From Cymodocea nodosa (Eukaryota; Streptophyta; Magnoliopsida; Alismatales; Cymodoceaceae), in NCBI GenBank assembly GCA_036874045.1, contig JAZBRI010000009.1:3720001-3784000 (forward strand): 64,000 nt of DNA, in the 5' to 3' direction. Made by a program: the position numbers and the translations under genes. This document shows, piece after piece, positions 23,537-57,428 of the stretch (position 1 is the first letter of the stretch; each line of letters starts with the position of its first letter). The notes beneath the pieces are model-generated. The model was not told the DNA's origin. It saw only the letters and a list, made by a program, of their open reading frames with translations, and ran no database searches.

Positions 23537-25813
23537 ATGGAACCTCGCACCAATTTAAGCCTACTCGTTCTCTTCTCCTCCGTTTGTTGTTGTTTCTTCT
23601 TCGCATCGTTTTGTTGTGCAGAAACAAATGATGACAGCTTACACATCTACGTAGTCCATGTTGCCCCCCCTCCATCGAACCATGTCGGCACTCATCGGGA
23701 GTGGCATGATTCCTTCCTACGCTCCGAAAACATCAGCGATCGATTGGTGTATTCTTATCGTCATGCCCTCAGCGGCTTCGCTGCAAGGCTGACGCACGAA
23801 GAGGTGGAAGCCTTGCGTAAGAAAGATGGCTTTGTCCATGCATGGCCCAACCAAGTCATCCCTCTTGCCACCACCTACACGCCGGCCTTCCTCGGCTTGC
23901 ACGGCACGGCCAATGGTTTTTGGGCTGGTAATGTTAGCTATGGAAAGGGGGTCATTATCGGCGTCGTCGACACCGGAATCTTCCCCACCCACCCTTCGTT
24001 TAACGACGATGGCATGCCTTCGCCTCCTTGCAAATGGAAAGGCAAGTGCGAGTTCAACGCGTCCCTCTGCAACAACAAGATCATCGGTGCAAGGACCTTC
24101 AATCTCACCCAGCGGAACGATGTCCCGTCTGCCCCATTTGATTCCCATGGCCACGGCACGCATACGGCAGGTACCGCTGCTGGTCGGTTCGTGAGCAACG
24201 CTAACGTTCTTGGGAACGCTCGTGGTACAGCAGCTGGGATGGCACCCGATGCACACCTCGCCATCTACAAGGTGTGTGGCAATGACGGATGCTTTGAAGC
24301 CGATATAGTGGCAGGAATAGATAGTGCACTAGAAGACGGCGTCGATGTGCTATCCATGTCATTAGGTCGTCTTAGTATTGTGCCGCTATATAACGATACT
24401 CTAGCTATTGCAACGTTTGGAGCCATGAAGAAGGGTGTATTTGTCAGTGCCAGTGCTGGGAATCTTGGTCCATATTCAAAAAGTCTAGGGAATGATTCTC
24501 CATGGATCCTCACGGTCGGGGCAAGTACCACAGATAGAAGAATACGTGCGGTCGTGAAGCTTGGGAATGGTACAGATATGGAAGGTGAGTCTCTGTATCT
24601 GCCTTCAAATTTGACCTCCACCTCTCTACCATTGGTGTACCCGCAGTTGGGTGATGACTACAATGCATCTTGGTGCTCAAATGCAACCACGTTGAAGCGC
24701 ATTGGCGTTGAAGGGAAGGTAGTGTTGTGTGAATATTATTCGATAAGCAACGAAGAAAGAGGAGAGATTGTCAAGGAAGCAGGTGGATTGGCCATGATTG
24801 TGATGAACCCCAAATATAGGGGATTCGACTTGTATGCAAAAGTGAATCCATTTCCTACCGTAAATGTGAACAACTTCGATGGCCTACTCATCCAAGAATA
24901 TATAAACTCGTCTACCAACCCAATGGCAACCCTGGCATTCATGGGAACGGAGATAGGAGGGTTGGCTCCTGCCGTTGCTCCTGCAATAGCCACTTTCTCC
25001 TCCCGAGGTCCAAGCAGGGTGATACCTGGCTTTGTGAAGCCGGACATAGTGGGCCCTGGGATGAATGTGTTGGCGGCGTGGCCCACATCAGTCGGCCCAT
25101 TCAAGGTGACACCCCCATTCAACATGATCAGCGGAACCTCCATGTCATGCCCCCATCTTAGTGGCATCGCCGCACTCCTCAAGAGTGCTCACCCAAGTTG
25201 GTCGCCGGCGATGATCAAATCTGCCATCATCACTACTGCAGATACAAAGAATCTGAAAGATGAAGCAATCCTTGACCTCTACAACCTTGCCCCTGCGGAC
25301 TTCTACGTGATGGGCGCCGGTCATGTCAACCCCATCAAGGCAAACAATCCTGGGCTCGTGTACGACACCCAGGTAGACGACTACACCGCCTACCTCTGCG
25401 GGTTGGGATACAGGAACGCACAAGTTTCCGCCATAGCCAACACCTCCATCAATTGTTTGAGCCTAAAGAAACTAGAGAGCGCCGACTTGAACTACCCATC
25501 CCTTGTGGTGCCGTTGGACGTCTCTAACAACTTCAGTCGCAAGGTGGTGCGGACAGTGACTAACGTCGGTGAGGCAGAGTCAGTTTACAAGTTAAGCATC
25601 GTCCCGCCGCCAGGTATTTCAGTGGCTGTCACACCGGAGAGTCTTAACTTCTCTTCACAAGGTGAAAAGCAGACGTTCTCAATCAGCGTAAGCCTCGATA
25701 GAACCGCAGTTCAGCAACCGCATTGTACTAATCTGAATGGTTACTTTGAATGGATTTCCTCGAATGGATTTGTTCGGGTTAGGAGTCCTATGGTCGTCAA
25801 TGTGTGCAAATAA
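23537..25813 (+). CDS. Secreted subtilisin-like serine protease (P69-like subtilase)
   Basis: Intact, intronless, 758 residues, usual length for plant subtilases. Residues 1-28 are a signal peptide (hydrophobic LLVLFSSVCCCFFFASF). The I9 propeptide spans ~37-111, ending before TTYTPAFLGL, the usual mature N-terminus. Catalytic residues are Asp145 (VVDTG), His206 (HGHGTHTAG), Asn309 (ASAGN, oxyanion hole) and Ser535 (GTSMSCPH). A PA domain is inserted at ~345-470 and the C-terminus (~650-757) is the Fn3-like domain. Many NxS/T sites suggest glycosylation. The sequence most resembles the P69 group of apoplastic, often defence-induced subtilases. The start at 23537 is chosen because it opens the signal peptide and follows the TATA box; an in-frame ATG at 23423 would add 38 residues. 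The 5' half is GC-rich. It ends tail-to-tail with PEX6. Confidence 0.95.
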   Translation: MEPRTNLSLLVLFSSVCCCFFFASFCCAETNDDSLHIYVVHVAPPPSNHVGTHREWHDSFLRSENISDRLVYSYRHALSGFAARLTHEEVEALRKKDGFVHAWPNQVIPLATTYTPAFLGLHGTANGFWAGNVSYGKGVIIGVVDTGIFPTHPSFNDDGMPSPPCKWKGKCEFNASLCNNKIIGARTFNLTQRNDVPSAPFDSHGHGTHTAGTAAGRFVSNANVLGNARGTAAGMAPDAHLAIYKVCGNDGCFEADIVAGIDSALEDGVDVLSMSLGRLSIVPLYNDTLAIATFGAMKKGVFVSASAGNLGPYSKSLGNDSPWILTVGASTTDRRIRAVVKLGNGTDMEGESLYLPSNLTSTSLPLVYPQLGDDYNASWCSNATTLKRIGVEGKVVLCEYYSISNEERGEIVKEAGGLAMIVMNPKYRGFDLYAKVNPFPTVNVNNFDGLLIQEYINSSTNPMATLAFMGTEIGGLAPAVAPAIATFSSRGPSRVIPGFVKPDIVGPGMNVLAAWPTSVGPFKVTPPFNMISGTSMSCPHLSGIAALLKSAHPSWSPAMIKSAIITTADTKNLKDEAILDLYNLAPADFYVMGAGHVNPIKANNPGLVYDTQVDDYTAYLCGLGYRNAQVSAIANTSINCLSLKKLESADLNYPSLVVPLDVSNNFSRKVVRTVTNVGEAESVYKLSIVPPPGISVAVTPESLNFSSQGEKQTFSISVSLDRTAVQQPHCTNLNGYFEWISSNGFVRVRSPMVVNVCK

Positions 25814-25957
25814 TCATCGTCATCATATATATATACTGGTGGTGACGATGTTTAAGTGTGTTATTCCGACAGATATATTTAAGTGTGCTTATGGTGACCT
25901 GGCTGGCAGTTGTGGGGCACAGCATCATCAAAGCAGGTATCATGCAGAAATATGATC
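25814..25957. other. Shared 3' intergenic region of subtilase and PEX6
   Basis: 144 bp between the stop codons of two convergent genes. Both 3' UTRs must lie here or run into the other gene. Confidence 0.8.
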
Positions 25958-48327
<22,370 letters not shown>

Positions 48328-48799
48328 CTTTAAGTAATCAAACAGATACAAAGGATCAGGAAAGTAATGGTCATGATAATTTAGAAATTTTTCCATAAAT
48401 TTACAAAATATAACATTACGAACAATCACACAAAGATGAGAAACAATGTGAATCACTTAATATGTTTTGTTACAGGCAATAGAGTAGTTTCAATAATGTG
48501 GGAATTTCTCTATAAGTTTCCAAAATTTTAGAATGCAGACACATAAGACAAGAAATATGTGAATCTCTTGAAACTTTTGGTTGCATAAATCATTTGGCAA
48601 AAAACTAGAAAAAAATCAAAATTTAGAAAAAAAACCCTGCTCAACAAGTCATAGCACAACAAACTTTAAATTATTGAGCATTGTATAATTACAAAACAAA
48701 AGGCAATTAGCAAAGATATTTCCATTTGTATGGATTTAAATCAAGAGTTAGCAGAAGACCAGTTTATCTTCCTAGGTTTAATCTACCTTTTTGGCTTGA
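48328..48799 (-). other. Presumed PEX6 intron, no feature
   Basis: AT-rich, nothing recognised. Confidence 0.35.
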
Positions 48800-50260
48800 A
48801 TCCCTAAAAAGCCAAACCCAATTGAATTCAAGGATTTCCAACTAATTAGTCTATGCAACATGAGGTAAAAGGTTATTTCTAAAATTTTGACTAATAGGTT
48901 GGGAGGTTTTCCAGATAAATTAATTTCTTATTCTCATGGTGCTTTTGTCAAGGGCCATGGTATTTTTGATAGCATTGTTTTAATGCAATAACTAGTGTAG
49001 AGAATTGATAAAGGATTTAAAGGAGGAAATCTCATTCTTAATCTAAATATGGAGAAAGCTTATAATTAACTGGAGTGGGACTCCATGTATGCTATTCTTA
49101 ATAGGCTTAGATTCTCAAGTAGGTGCACTGAGCTAATAAAAGGCTGCATTGAAGACATTCCATTAGTTGTGTTCATAAATGAGGTGGCCACGTCTTTCTT
49201 CCGGTCGTCAAGGGGCTTGCACCAAGGTAACCCTATCTCTCCTTATTTGCTTATTATTGTGGAAGGATTGTTTTGCAAGGCATTGATCAAGTTATGAAAT
49301 GAGCATGATTTCATTCCTTTTTTTATTAGTCAATGTGAACATGTATATCTCCTACCTTTTGTGCGCATATGACACTATCCTATTATTAAATGGGAGGAAA
49401 AGCAACATTCAAAAGATTATGCATGTCCTTAATTTTTAATAGAAATCTATGGGCCAATGGATTAATATTAATAAGAGTCGTTTGATTGCCCCAGCCATAG
49501 TCCACACAAAAAGATCTCTATGATTCAAGAGGTGACTGGTTTTGTTCAAGGCTCTTTTCCTTTTAAATACCTATGTTGCCCTATCTTTGAGGGTAAAGCC
49601 AAGATTATTTATTTCCAAGACATGATTCAGAGGATTCAAAACAAACTTACAACTTAGAAGTTTAAAGAGCTCAATCTAGGCAAGAGGATTATTTTGCTTA
49701 AGCATGTTCTCTCCAACATTCTCATCTGCCTTTTTAGCACGTATGATCTTCCCATGAGCCTCATAGATAGGATCCAAAGCATTTGTGCTAGATTCATTTA
49801 AGGCAATACATTGGATAATAGAAAATGACATCTGATCAAATAGGACAAGGTTGCTAAACCCACTAAGGAAGTTGAACATGGCATTTGAAATTTTAAGGAT
49901 GTCATGGCCGCACTTCACATGAAGAAGACTTAGAGACTTCAACACTCTCATAACATTTGGGTAAATTACTCTTCTCAAGTGTTTGGGTGTTTTTCTTTTT
50001 CGTCCCAGAACTGGAGTGCTTCGAAATTATGGCAGAGTTTGCAAAAAGCTTGGAGGATTGTTGCAGACAAGCTCAATGAGTAGGAGGATATGATCTCATC
50101 AACCCCTGATAGATAGCTTAATTGTGGTTTGATTGACCCATCAAATCCTTCTTTGATGGGGATTACCTTAGCTGAGTCAAAGGAGTACATCTAGTCTGGT
50201 TGTATTCTTCATATCCCTCCTCAACTTAATAAAGAAATTTTGTATGGGCTTAGCAAGTTA
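48800..50260 (+). pseudogene. LINE (L1-type) reverse transcriptase fragment
   Basis: Plus strand, several frames. Recognisable parts: KVISKILTNRLGGF-like start (~48880), SYSHGAFVKGHGIFDSI, MEKAYN (~49050), GLHQGNPISPYL (~49215), FKYLCCPIFEGKAKI (~49560) and IQNKLTT (~49630). Many stops and frameshifts. Confidence 0.75.
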
Positions 50261-50589
50261 TCTGAAGATAAGAATCTTAACCTATTTATCAAATTCAGGT
50301 TAAATGAATTCAACTGACCTATTTAACACATTAATTAATGTGTTAATTTTGAGTTCAGCACATATGATCTATACCTTCCTAAACAAACAAAAGCACATGT
50401 AACCTATTTATGATATAACAACCAATAAAGAAAAGTGCATATGCTTAACGTGCATGGACACATGCATATCTTAAAATCATTATTCCCTTTTTTGAACAAC
50501 AAAGAGAAATATGTTTTTTAGAAGAAATAGGATAAATCTCATTGATAAACAATAAGTTTCATCCTTACAAAGAATCTTAAAAATTGGGG

Positions 50590-50830
50590 GAAAATAGATT
50601 ACTTAGAAGGAATGAGGACCCTTTCCCTAAAAACAAAGAAAAAATCAGCAAGATTAGTGATGTCTTCTGTGCAGCATTTCTCCTGCCTAAAAATTGCTAC
50701 ATTCCTCTTCAGCCATATATCCCAGTATCCAGCAGCAATCATCTTCAAAAAACAGTGCTTAGCCTGACATATTTTTTGCTTTATCACTCTGTTAAACTCC
50801 AGAGTTAGCTCCTGGAAATGTGGTGGCCCC
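50590..50830 (-). pseudogene. LINE C-terminal fragment
   Basis: Minus strand: AAGYWDIWLKRNVAIFRQEK, the tryptophan-rich motif near the C-terminus of plant L1-type ORF2 proteins. Opposite strand to the preceding LINE. Confidence 0.55.
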
Positions 50831-50837
50831 CAAGCCA

Positions 50838-52325
50838 CTACATCTGGTGGGGGGGTGTGAATGATGGAATGAGTTATTTTTATCAGTTATTTTGAATTTA
50901 ACTAACTGAATATATAAAATTAATTTTACAGTGAATTCAACAATGACATGCGCAGAAATAAAACAAAATAGGACAAGAGCACACAAAGAGATTTTAAGCC
51001 AATGGCTACTTCACCCCTAAACTCAGCTTGAGCTTTACCATTCACTTTACTTACAACATTTACTTTAAAGTTAAAACAAGAACCAACCACATCCACCGAG
51101 CTTTCAAGTCAAAGCTCTAATCCATAGTAATTGAAGTTTTTAGGTCAAAACTTCAAATTAACAAATTTCTTCTTCAATCAGAGCGTATGTGCATGAAGAG
51201 TTTTTTCTAAACTTTGAGAATGCAGAGCTCGATTTTTGCTATCACTGAAATCTACAATGTATTTCTATATAATTTTCTTCTTGTGAATTTCTAGTGTATT
51301 TTGTGCATTTCTTTTCTTGTATATACTCTCTCTATTTTATGAATGATTTGATTCCCTTTATATATGGAAGTGTGCAACAATCAAATCTTCTCCAATGTTA
51401 AAAAACTTATTGTACTTACTAATATTGTTAGTCTCGAAAATAGTAAGTTACCATTTTATTAACAATCATCTATTCTTTGAATCCAATAAACAACACCACT
51501 CTATAAGTTACCAAGAATATCTACCGACTCAGATACTTAAACTCTTTAAGTTGTCTAATATACTAGAAGAATATTTAATGTACTAGTGACTAAACTTTCC
51601 TCTACATTTTTGACGAAAGCTTAACTCATTAAATCACTGAGTGTATCAGATACTTAAATATTTACCTTCTATCATAACTTCAACTTTTCTTCTGTCGGAT
51701 ACTTAAACCATAAGTCATTGAACATCCCACTATATTCTAATACTGCTTTCATAAGTCACTGTAATCTTTAAGTTACCCTTTCTGTCATGTGAGAACTGAA
51801 GTTAGCTGCACGTGAGACAAATAAAGATGTCATAGAATTATAATTACTCTATAAGTTTTTTTTCTTGCTTCCAATGTAAAACTTATACAGTTATCTTATA
51901 ACTTGCTAAGTTTCTGTCCTTTACTTTCCACAGCATTAGTTCTTTGAGACGAACAATTAATCCATAAGTTACTAAATAGTCCATTGATATTTGGTGACTT
52001 AACTAACTTTCTATCTTGTCTAGTCATGCTTCTAAGTCTTCCTTTAACTTTACTCTTATATCTATCCAACAAATAACTGACTTGTCGTGTCCATTTTATC
52101 TAACATTCAATTCTTTTCGATAACTTTTCATCCAATAGTGATCTACTCAAATACTTAACTTTATGGTTCTCTATCTGATCTAGATATCTTTTTGAAATGT
52201 TGCTGAATGATATTGCGTCAAATAAGTTCACTTGTTTAACCCAAAGTGTTGTCTTAACTATTCTTCATCTACACCTGTGAAATATATAAATTCTTCACAT
52301 AAATTTTTACATTATCAAAATACAG
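50838..52325 (-). repeat. Degenerate copia LTR (probable)
   Basis: The left end resembles the inner end of the copia LTRs (a ...GGGGGGGTGTGAATGA stretch against ...GGGGGGTGAATTG at 21115). The interior repeats motifs such as CAGATACTTAA, CGGATACTTAA and ATAAGTCACTG, as in the U3 of those LTRs. The right end is diffuse. Confidence 0.45.
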
Positions 52326-52822
52326 AAGTCATTTCAATTACTTTCATCTACTTCAATAAACTTTAATGAGAAGCTTCTCATTCATAAACATCAACAAAAG
52401 TGTCTTAACTATAGTATTCCCGATAGGCAATTTTTCATTGATCTAGATCAGAATTTTGGCTGCCCAATCCAATAATTGGATGATTTCAGATCACAAATCA
52501 GATCTAGATTTTTTGTGTTGGATGCAACTGAACCAGTCAATTCTTATGATTTGCCAATAGCAAGTGGATCTAATGAGTTTCAGGTGATTTTCAGATATTT
52601 TCTCCCCTTAAAATAGAACGCCACCAATCTACACTTCAGGGGTATTTTTCTTGCAAGAAGGAAACAAATCAACACTTAATTTCTCTTCTATAGCTTTATC
52701 ATAAGGTGGATTTTCTCCCCATTTCATTTTCTTCATTTTGAAGCAAATCTAAGACATATATGTTATGCTTTAAGCTTTTTTACAATTTTTGAATTTTTAT
52801 GAATATCAATGATATTCTATAA

Positions 52823-52933
52823 GTATTAGTGAATACACTAGAGAATATTAGGAATTTTTAGAGAATATTAGTGATTTTCAATGAATATAAGTGATGTTTG
52901 GAGTATTGGCAATTTTCAATAAATATTAGTAAT
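52823..52933 (+). repeat. Minisatellite, short array
   Basis: About five degenerate ~20-bp units of consensus TTTTCAGTGAATATTAGTGA. Same unit and orientation as 55704-56010. Confidence 0.75.
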
Positions 52934-53020
52934 TTACTTAGGTGGTTATGAGATCCATAAAAGCAAAATCTTTAAATACTTAGAATGTATGGTAAGTAAC
53001 AATGATGAAAGTATAGAACA

Positions 53021-53308
53021 TGTTAGTTATTGAAAATAGTCTCACATCATTTAAGTGAGACTAAACTTAGACTTACATATGATGATGAATCTCTCTACTT
53101 ATACTCAATTGATTTAATTAAAATTTTACATAGTATCAAAGCAGATTCATGTACATTCACTTATAAACACTTACAAACATATAAATAAACCACAAGTAAA
53201 GAGATGTTAAAAATAGTCTCACATTATTGAAGTGAAATTAAACCAAAGTTTACATATATTTTGATTCCCTACACTTATCATCAATTGATTTTGAATTGGA
53301 ATTTCACA
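53021..53308 (+). mobile_element. TRIM-like miniature LTR element
   Basis: Direct repeats 53021-53130 and 53205-53308 (shared AAAATAGTCTCACAT; ends TTTTACA and TTTCACA). A primer-site-like TAGTATCAAAGCAG follows the first. Only 74 bp lie between. Flanks (GAACA, TTATT) do not match, so the target duplication is lost or the ends are misplaced. Confidence 0.6.
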
Positions 53309-53449
53309 TTATTCATAGGATTAAAGTAAGACGTATGAAATAGAGAAATACATCTAAAGTATTGTGTGATCGGAGGATACTTTTAAAATTAAAAGGAAAA
53401 TTCTATAAAATTGTCATTCACTCAATTATAATTTATAACTCAAAATGTT

Positions 53450-53660
53450 AAGCTATAAAATATGAGCATATGCAAAAGTTGTGTTTCCTTAGATGGATAA
53501 ATGGTAATACCATAAGAGATAAGCTAAAAAACAATTTTATTAAGAATAGAGTAAGAGATGCATCTATTAAAGATAGGATAAGAGAAAATTGGCTTAAATG
53601 ATTCAATCGTATCTTTAAGAGACCAAAGAATGCACCAATTAAGAAAGGAAAATTAAATAG
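53450..53660 (+). pseudogene. LINE (RTE-type) 3' ORF fragment
   Basis: Codes LRWINGNTIRDKLKNNF and RVRDASIKDRIRENWLK, then FNRIFKRPKNAP; homologous to 34880-35094. Confidence 0.65.
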
Positions 53661-55703
53661 TGTAAAAGAAATTTAAAAAACCAAAGGTAGATGTTTGGTC
53701 TCAAAAAGTGTATATTTTTATATGTTATTTTATGTATTATAGTGTTTCACGAAAGATATTTTTGTTATTTTTGTAGGATTTTAAGTGAATTATTTCTAAA
53801 GGAGTGCTAGCAAATCATGGAAAGAAATTCCACAAAGTGCTAGCAAATCATCCCCATTGGAATTGAGGAATTATAAAAGTGGTAATGCATGAGAATATTA
53901 AGTTGGAAGTTCAAAATTTTACAACAAGGTTTGGAAATAGAGTTTGCATGTCCAAGGGAAAAATTGGAGAAGATAAAAAAAGAGAAGGAACAGTTGGAAA
54001 TGCAATGAAATTATCAAGATAAGATGCAACAATATCAAGAAGCCAAGAGATGAAGAAATGAAAGAAAAAAAGGTGCATGTTCTTCTTGTCAAGGGAATTT
54101 TAGGAAGAGAAAAATACGCATGAACATGCATTACAAAAGGAAAAGAAAAAAAGAAAACCCTATGATGAACATGCGGATATAAAAGGAAGCATGGTTGGAC
54201 TCTTGAAGCTCTCTCTCTCATGCATTAGAACAGCAGATATCATAAGCATCGTCTACCATTCTTCCATTGGTGTGGCGATCCAAAGGAGATACTCTTAGGT
54301 GGACCAATGACAAGAGAAGGTGTGTTCACATGAAGGAAAGCGGAGGTGTGCTCGTGTGAAGGAAAGCGGAGGTGTGCTCGTGTGAAGGAAGGCTCATGAG
54401 GAGGTTAGCGGAGCATGCTTGGCTAGGGCATATGAATAGTAGCCCACAATGACGGTGGCTTGCACAATTCTTCCTCCAATCATCTTGATCTCAAGTGCTT
54501 GTTCTTCTGAGAGCATGGTTACACCACAACCAGTGTCCCCAAGGATTTGGCATTGCAACAAAAAGAGGACATGGTGATAATCTTGCACATATTTATGTTT
54601 TATTGTTTGTTCGTATATATTAGTGTTTCAGTATAAAAAAAAGTGTAAACAATATTTGATCTTGTGTTTTTATGTTGCTATTATCTATCTTAATATATAT
54701 TGTATTGGATCTTATGTTACAGTAGCAAATAGAGTAGTTTTTCCATTAGATCTAGTATTGTTTAATTAAATTTTAACTTAGTTTCATGGATTTACAAGGC
54801 TGTAATTTTTGTGGGTTGTGTTGCTCTGTTTTATCATATCTTTGGGTTTTCCAATTTGTTTCTAATTTGCTACCCTTCAAGTGTTGAATTCAGTGCCATT
54901 TCAATAGTGTTTTGAGTTTTTAATTTGTGCTTAACCTAGGTTTTGGTGTTGTATGGGTTAGCATGAGTTTTCAGAAGTGATCTTGGCAGATTTTAACGTT
55001 TTGGTAAATGTTTTTGGGTAGTTGTAGGTCTGTTCGTGTCTTAGCTTTTATTTAGTTGTTAAGGTTGAATTGTAATCAGTTTTCTTGGTAGTTTTGCATT
55101 AGAGTAGGTGTATAAGAACAGTTTAAGGTTGTGTTTTGATTTGGATTTCATTGATAGGTGTTTTTAGGGAAGTTTTAAGGCAGATTTCAATTTTGGCAAT
55201 TTTCTGTCCAACTAATTTATGCTCTGTGCTGACTGCTAATTGAATTCCAATTAGTTTAGGACATGGTTTAGCTCTGTTGTGATTTGAATTTAATGTTTTA
55301 ATCAATATTTAGATCGGATTTTAAGATTGCAAAGGTTGCTGAAGAGAGTTATATTTTCTGGAGTGCAGTTTTGTGAGCAAAAGTTCTGAAAAGGCATTGG
55401 TTTCTTTAAATTCTGCTACTGTTCGACTTAAGGAAATTACTAGTTCTTATTTTTTCTTAAAAATACACTTCATAAGCTTTCATTCCTGACAAAGATTGTA
55501 AAATTTGGTGCTGTTAAGTGTAAGATATAAAATTTCTAATTCAAATATGGATTGCAATCTTGAACAATGATTTTCTGCATCAATGACTTTGAATAATTTC
55601 TGCAATCATTCTACGGGCTTAACTGTGGTTTTCATATTTTTCCTAGTTAGGGTATTGTTTGAGCTTTTCAATGGTGGTTTTCAAATTATTGTTGTTGTTC
55701 TAT
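53661..55703. other. Unassigned region with short tandem repeat
   Basis: No recognisable coding sequence. 54331-54395 holds 2.5 copies of a 26-bp unit starting TGAAGGAAAGCGGAGG. A TATA-like GGATATAAAAGGAAGC lies at about 54176-54191, followed by sequence free of long frames and then T-rich sequence; a non-coding element or LTR is possible. Confidence 0.35.
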
Positions 55704-56010
55704 TAATAATTTTCAAAGGATATTAGTAATTTTCAAAGAATATTAGTGATCTTCAGAGAACATTAGCAATTTTCAGTGAATATTAGTAATTTTCAGAGAT
55801 TATTAGTTATTTTCAATTTTGGTGAATATAAGTCATTTTCAAAGAATATTTGTTATTTTCAGTAAATATTAGTGATTTTTAGTGAATATTAGTGATTTTT
55901 AGTGAGTATTAGTTAATTTTAGAGAATATTAGTTATTTTCAATAAATATTAGTGATTTTTAGTGAATATTAATTATTTTAAGAGAATATTAGTTATTTTC
56001 AGTAAATATA
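55704..56010 (+). repeat. Minisatellite, long array
   Basis: About 15 degenerate units of TTTTCAGTGAATATTAGTGA. Same unit as 52823-52933. Confidence 0.85.
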
Positions 56011-56795
56011 CTTAGCGAATTGCATTCCTCCATTTGAGCAATATGAAAAAATGATGTTTTAACTTATGTTATCTGTATTACTCGTAGTTGTGAAGATGTC
56101 AAGCAAATCAAATTGAAGATCTTGGTAGACTCCATAGGTTTCCTATTGATAACAATAAAAGAAAAACCTAATGCAAATATTATGGGAAGAAAATAGGAGG
56201 TAGTAAGTCCAACAAATCGAAATAGCGTCTAATTAGTAGCTACAACAATGTCACAAAGTGTCTTTTATGTTCTACCATTGTCAGAAATCAAATGAAATAG
56301 TTACTAATAGATATAAAGGTGAAGAAGAGCAAAAACAAAAGATATGAATGGTTCAAAAGTATTTTAGAGCAAAAGGTTGAGGAAATTCTATATCAAGGTG
56401 AAGGAGAAAAAGTCAGATTCTTGGTGTCTATTTCTGTAAATGATAGTGACAAGAACTTTAACTATCATCTAAAATGGTGAACAAAGAAGAGCAGCAGTTT
56501 TACAAAGGCAATGATACAGTCTAAAAAAGAACAAAGATAGAGAGAACAATTCAAGCATTCACATCATGCTTCAAGATCTAGACACTTTGAGAAAAGAAAT
56601 ACATCTAGTGCACATATACCACCTAGTTAAAAGAGAAAGGGAATTGCAAGTATATTTAGAGCATACAGTTAAAGATCCAACTATCTAGGTGAGACAATTG
56701 CAAAACTAGACAAACATAAGCAAAGAACATTGAGAGTGATGTAGACAAAGACTAAATAAAAAGTTGAAGTCATTGTATCAAAGTTCAAGTTTTAC

Positions 56796-57055
56796 ATTGT
56801 TATCCCTATAAACGCTACTAAATGATGATATCTACAGTATATGGTAGATGTAGTTATGAAAGAAGGGTCAAGTGTACAAACACTGACCTATTTGGAGGTG
56901 ATGAGCAAACTCAACAAAGGATAAGTTCAATAGTTACATTGATACTTTGAAGAAGCAATTGTGCATGTACAATGTCACAGTCATGTGTGATAGATTGACA
57001 TTTACTACAAGAAAGAAAATCATCAACTTCATGGTACACTATGATGAACGAGCTC
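56796..57055 (+). pseudogene. hAT transposase-like fragment (DUF659 region)
   Basis: Plus-strand fragments IPINATK, YLQYMVDVVMKEGSS, then NVTVMCDRLTFTTRKKIINF and MVHYDERAL match the order of motifs at the start of the DUF659 region in plant hAT-like transposases. Stops and a frameshift interrupt it. Upstream to about 56090 the sequence may be more of the same element. Confidence 0.6.
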
Positions 57056-57428
57056 TAAAGTCCATCTATTTACGAGATGGGAGCCCAAAAAAACAAAGGA
57101 GTACAAAAGTAGAGCCCTAAACAAAGGGTTAAAGTGTCTCTTCAAGAGTCTAAATGAATTGCCACCATCCACATAATTCCTAATCAAAGCCATCCGATTC
57201 CAGATAGAAGGCCTCAAATCTAAATGGTTTGAGTCCCTAATTAATGTCACTATTTACCAACAAAAGAAGTGGAACAGGTTCAACATAATACGTGGAAAGA
57301 TTTAGATAAAGTCATTATGGAAAACCAACCCACTCAGGACCTACAAAAGGTATTATCCAAATAATCAATAGCCACTAACATTCCTCAACCTTTATAGAGA
57401 ATATGATGGCATGATGACATTAAAAGCT

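Noticed and set aside
23448-25423. Several minus-strand and out-of-frame ORFs across the subtilase
   Set aside because: They are shadows of the 758-residue coding frame; none has a recognisable domain.
48328-48456. In-frame extension of the PEX6 N-terminal exon to an ATG at 48456
   Set aside because: The added residues do not resemble PEX6, and the homology begins exactly at an acceptor-like AAAG at 48328; read-through into an intron is more likely.
57029-57250. Minus-strand 73-codon ORF
   Set aside because: It overlaps the hAT-like plus-strand remnant and has no recognisable motif of its own.
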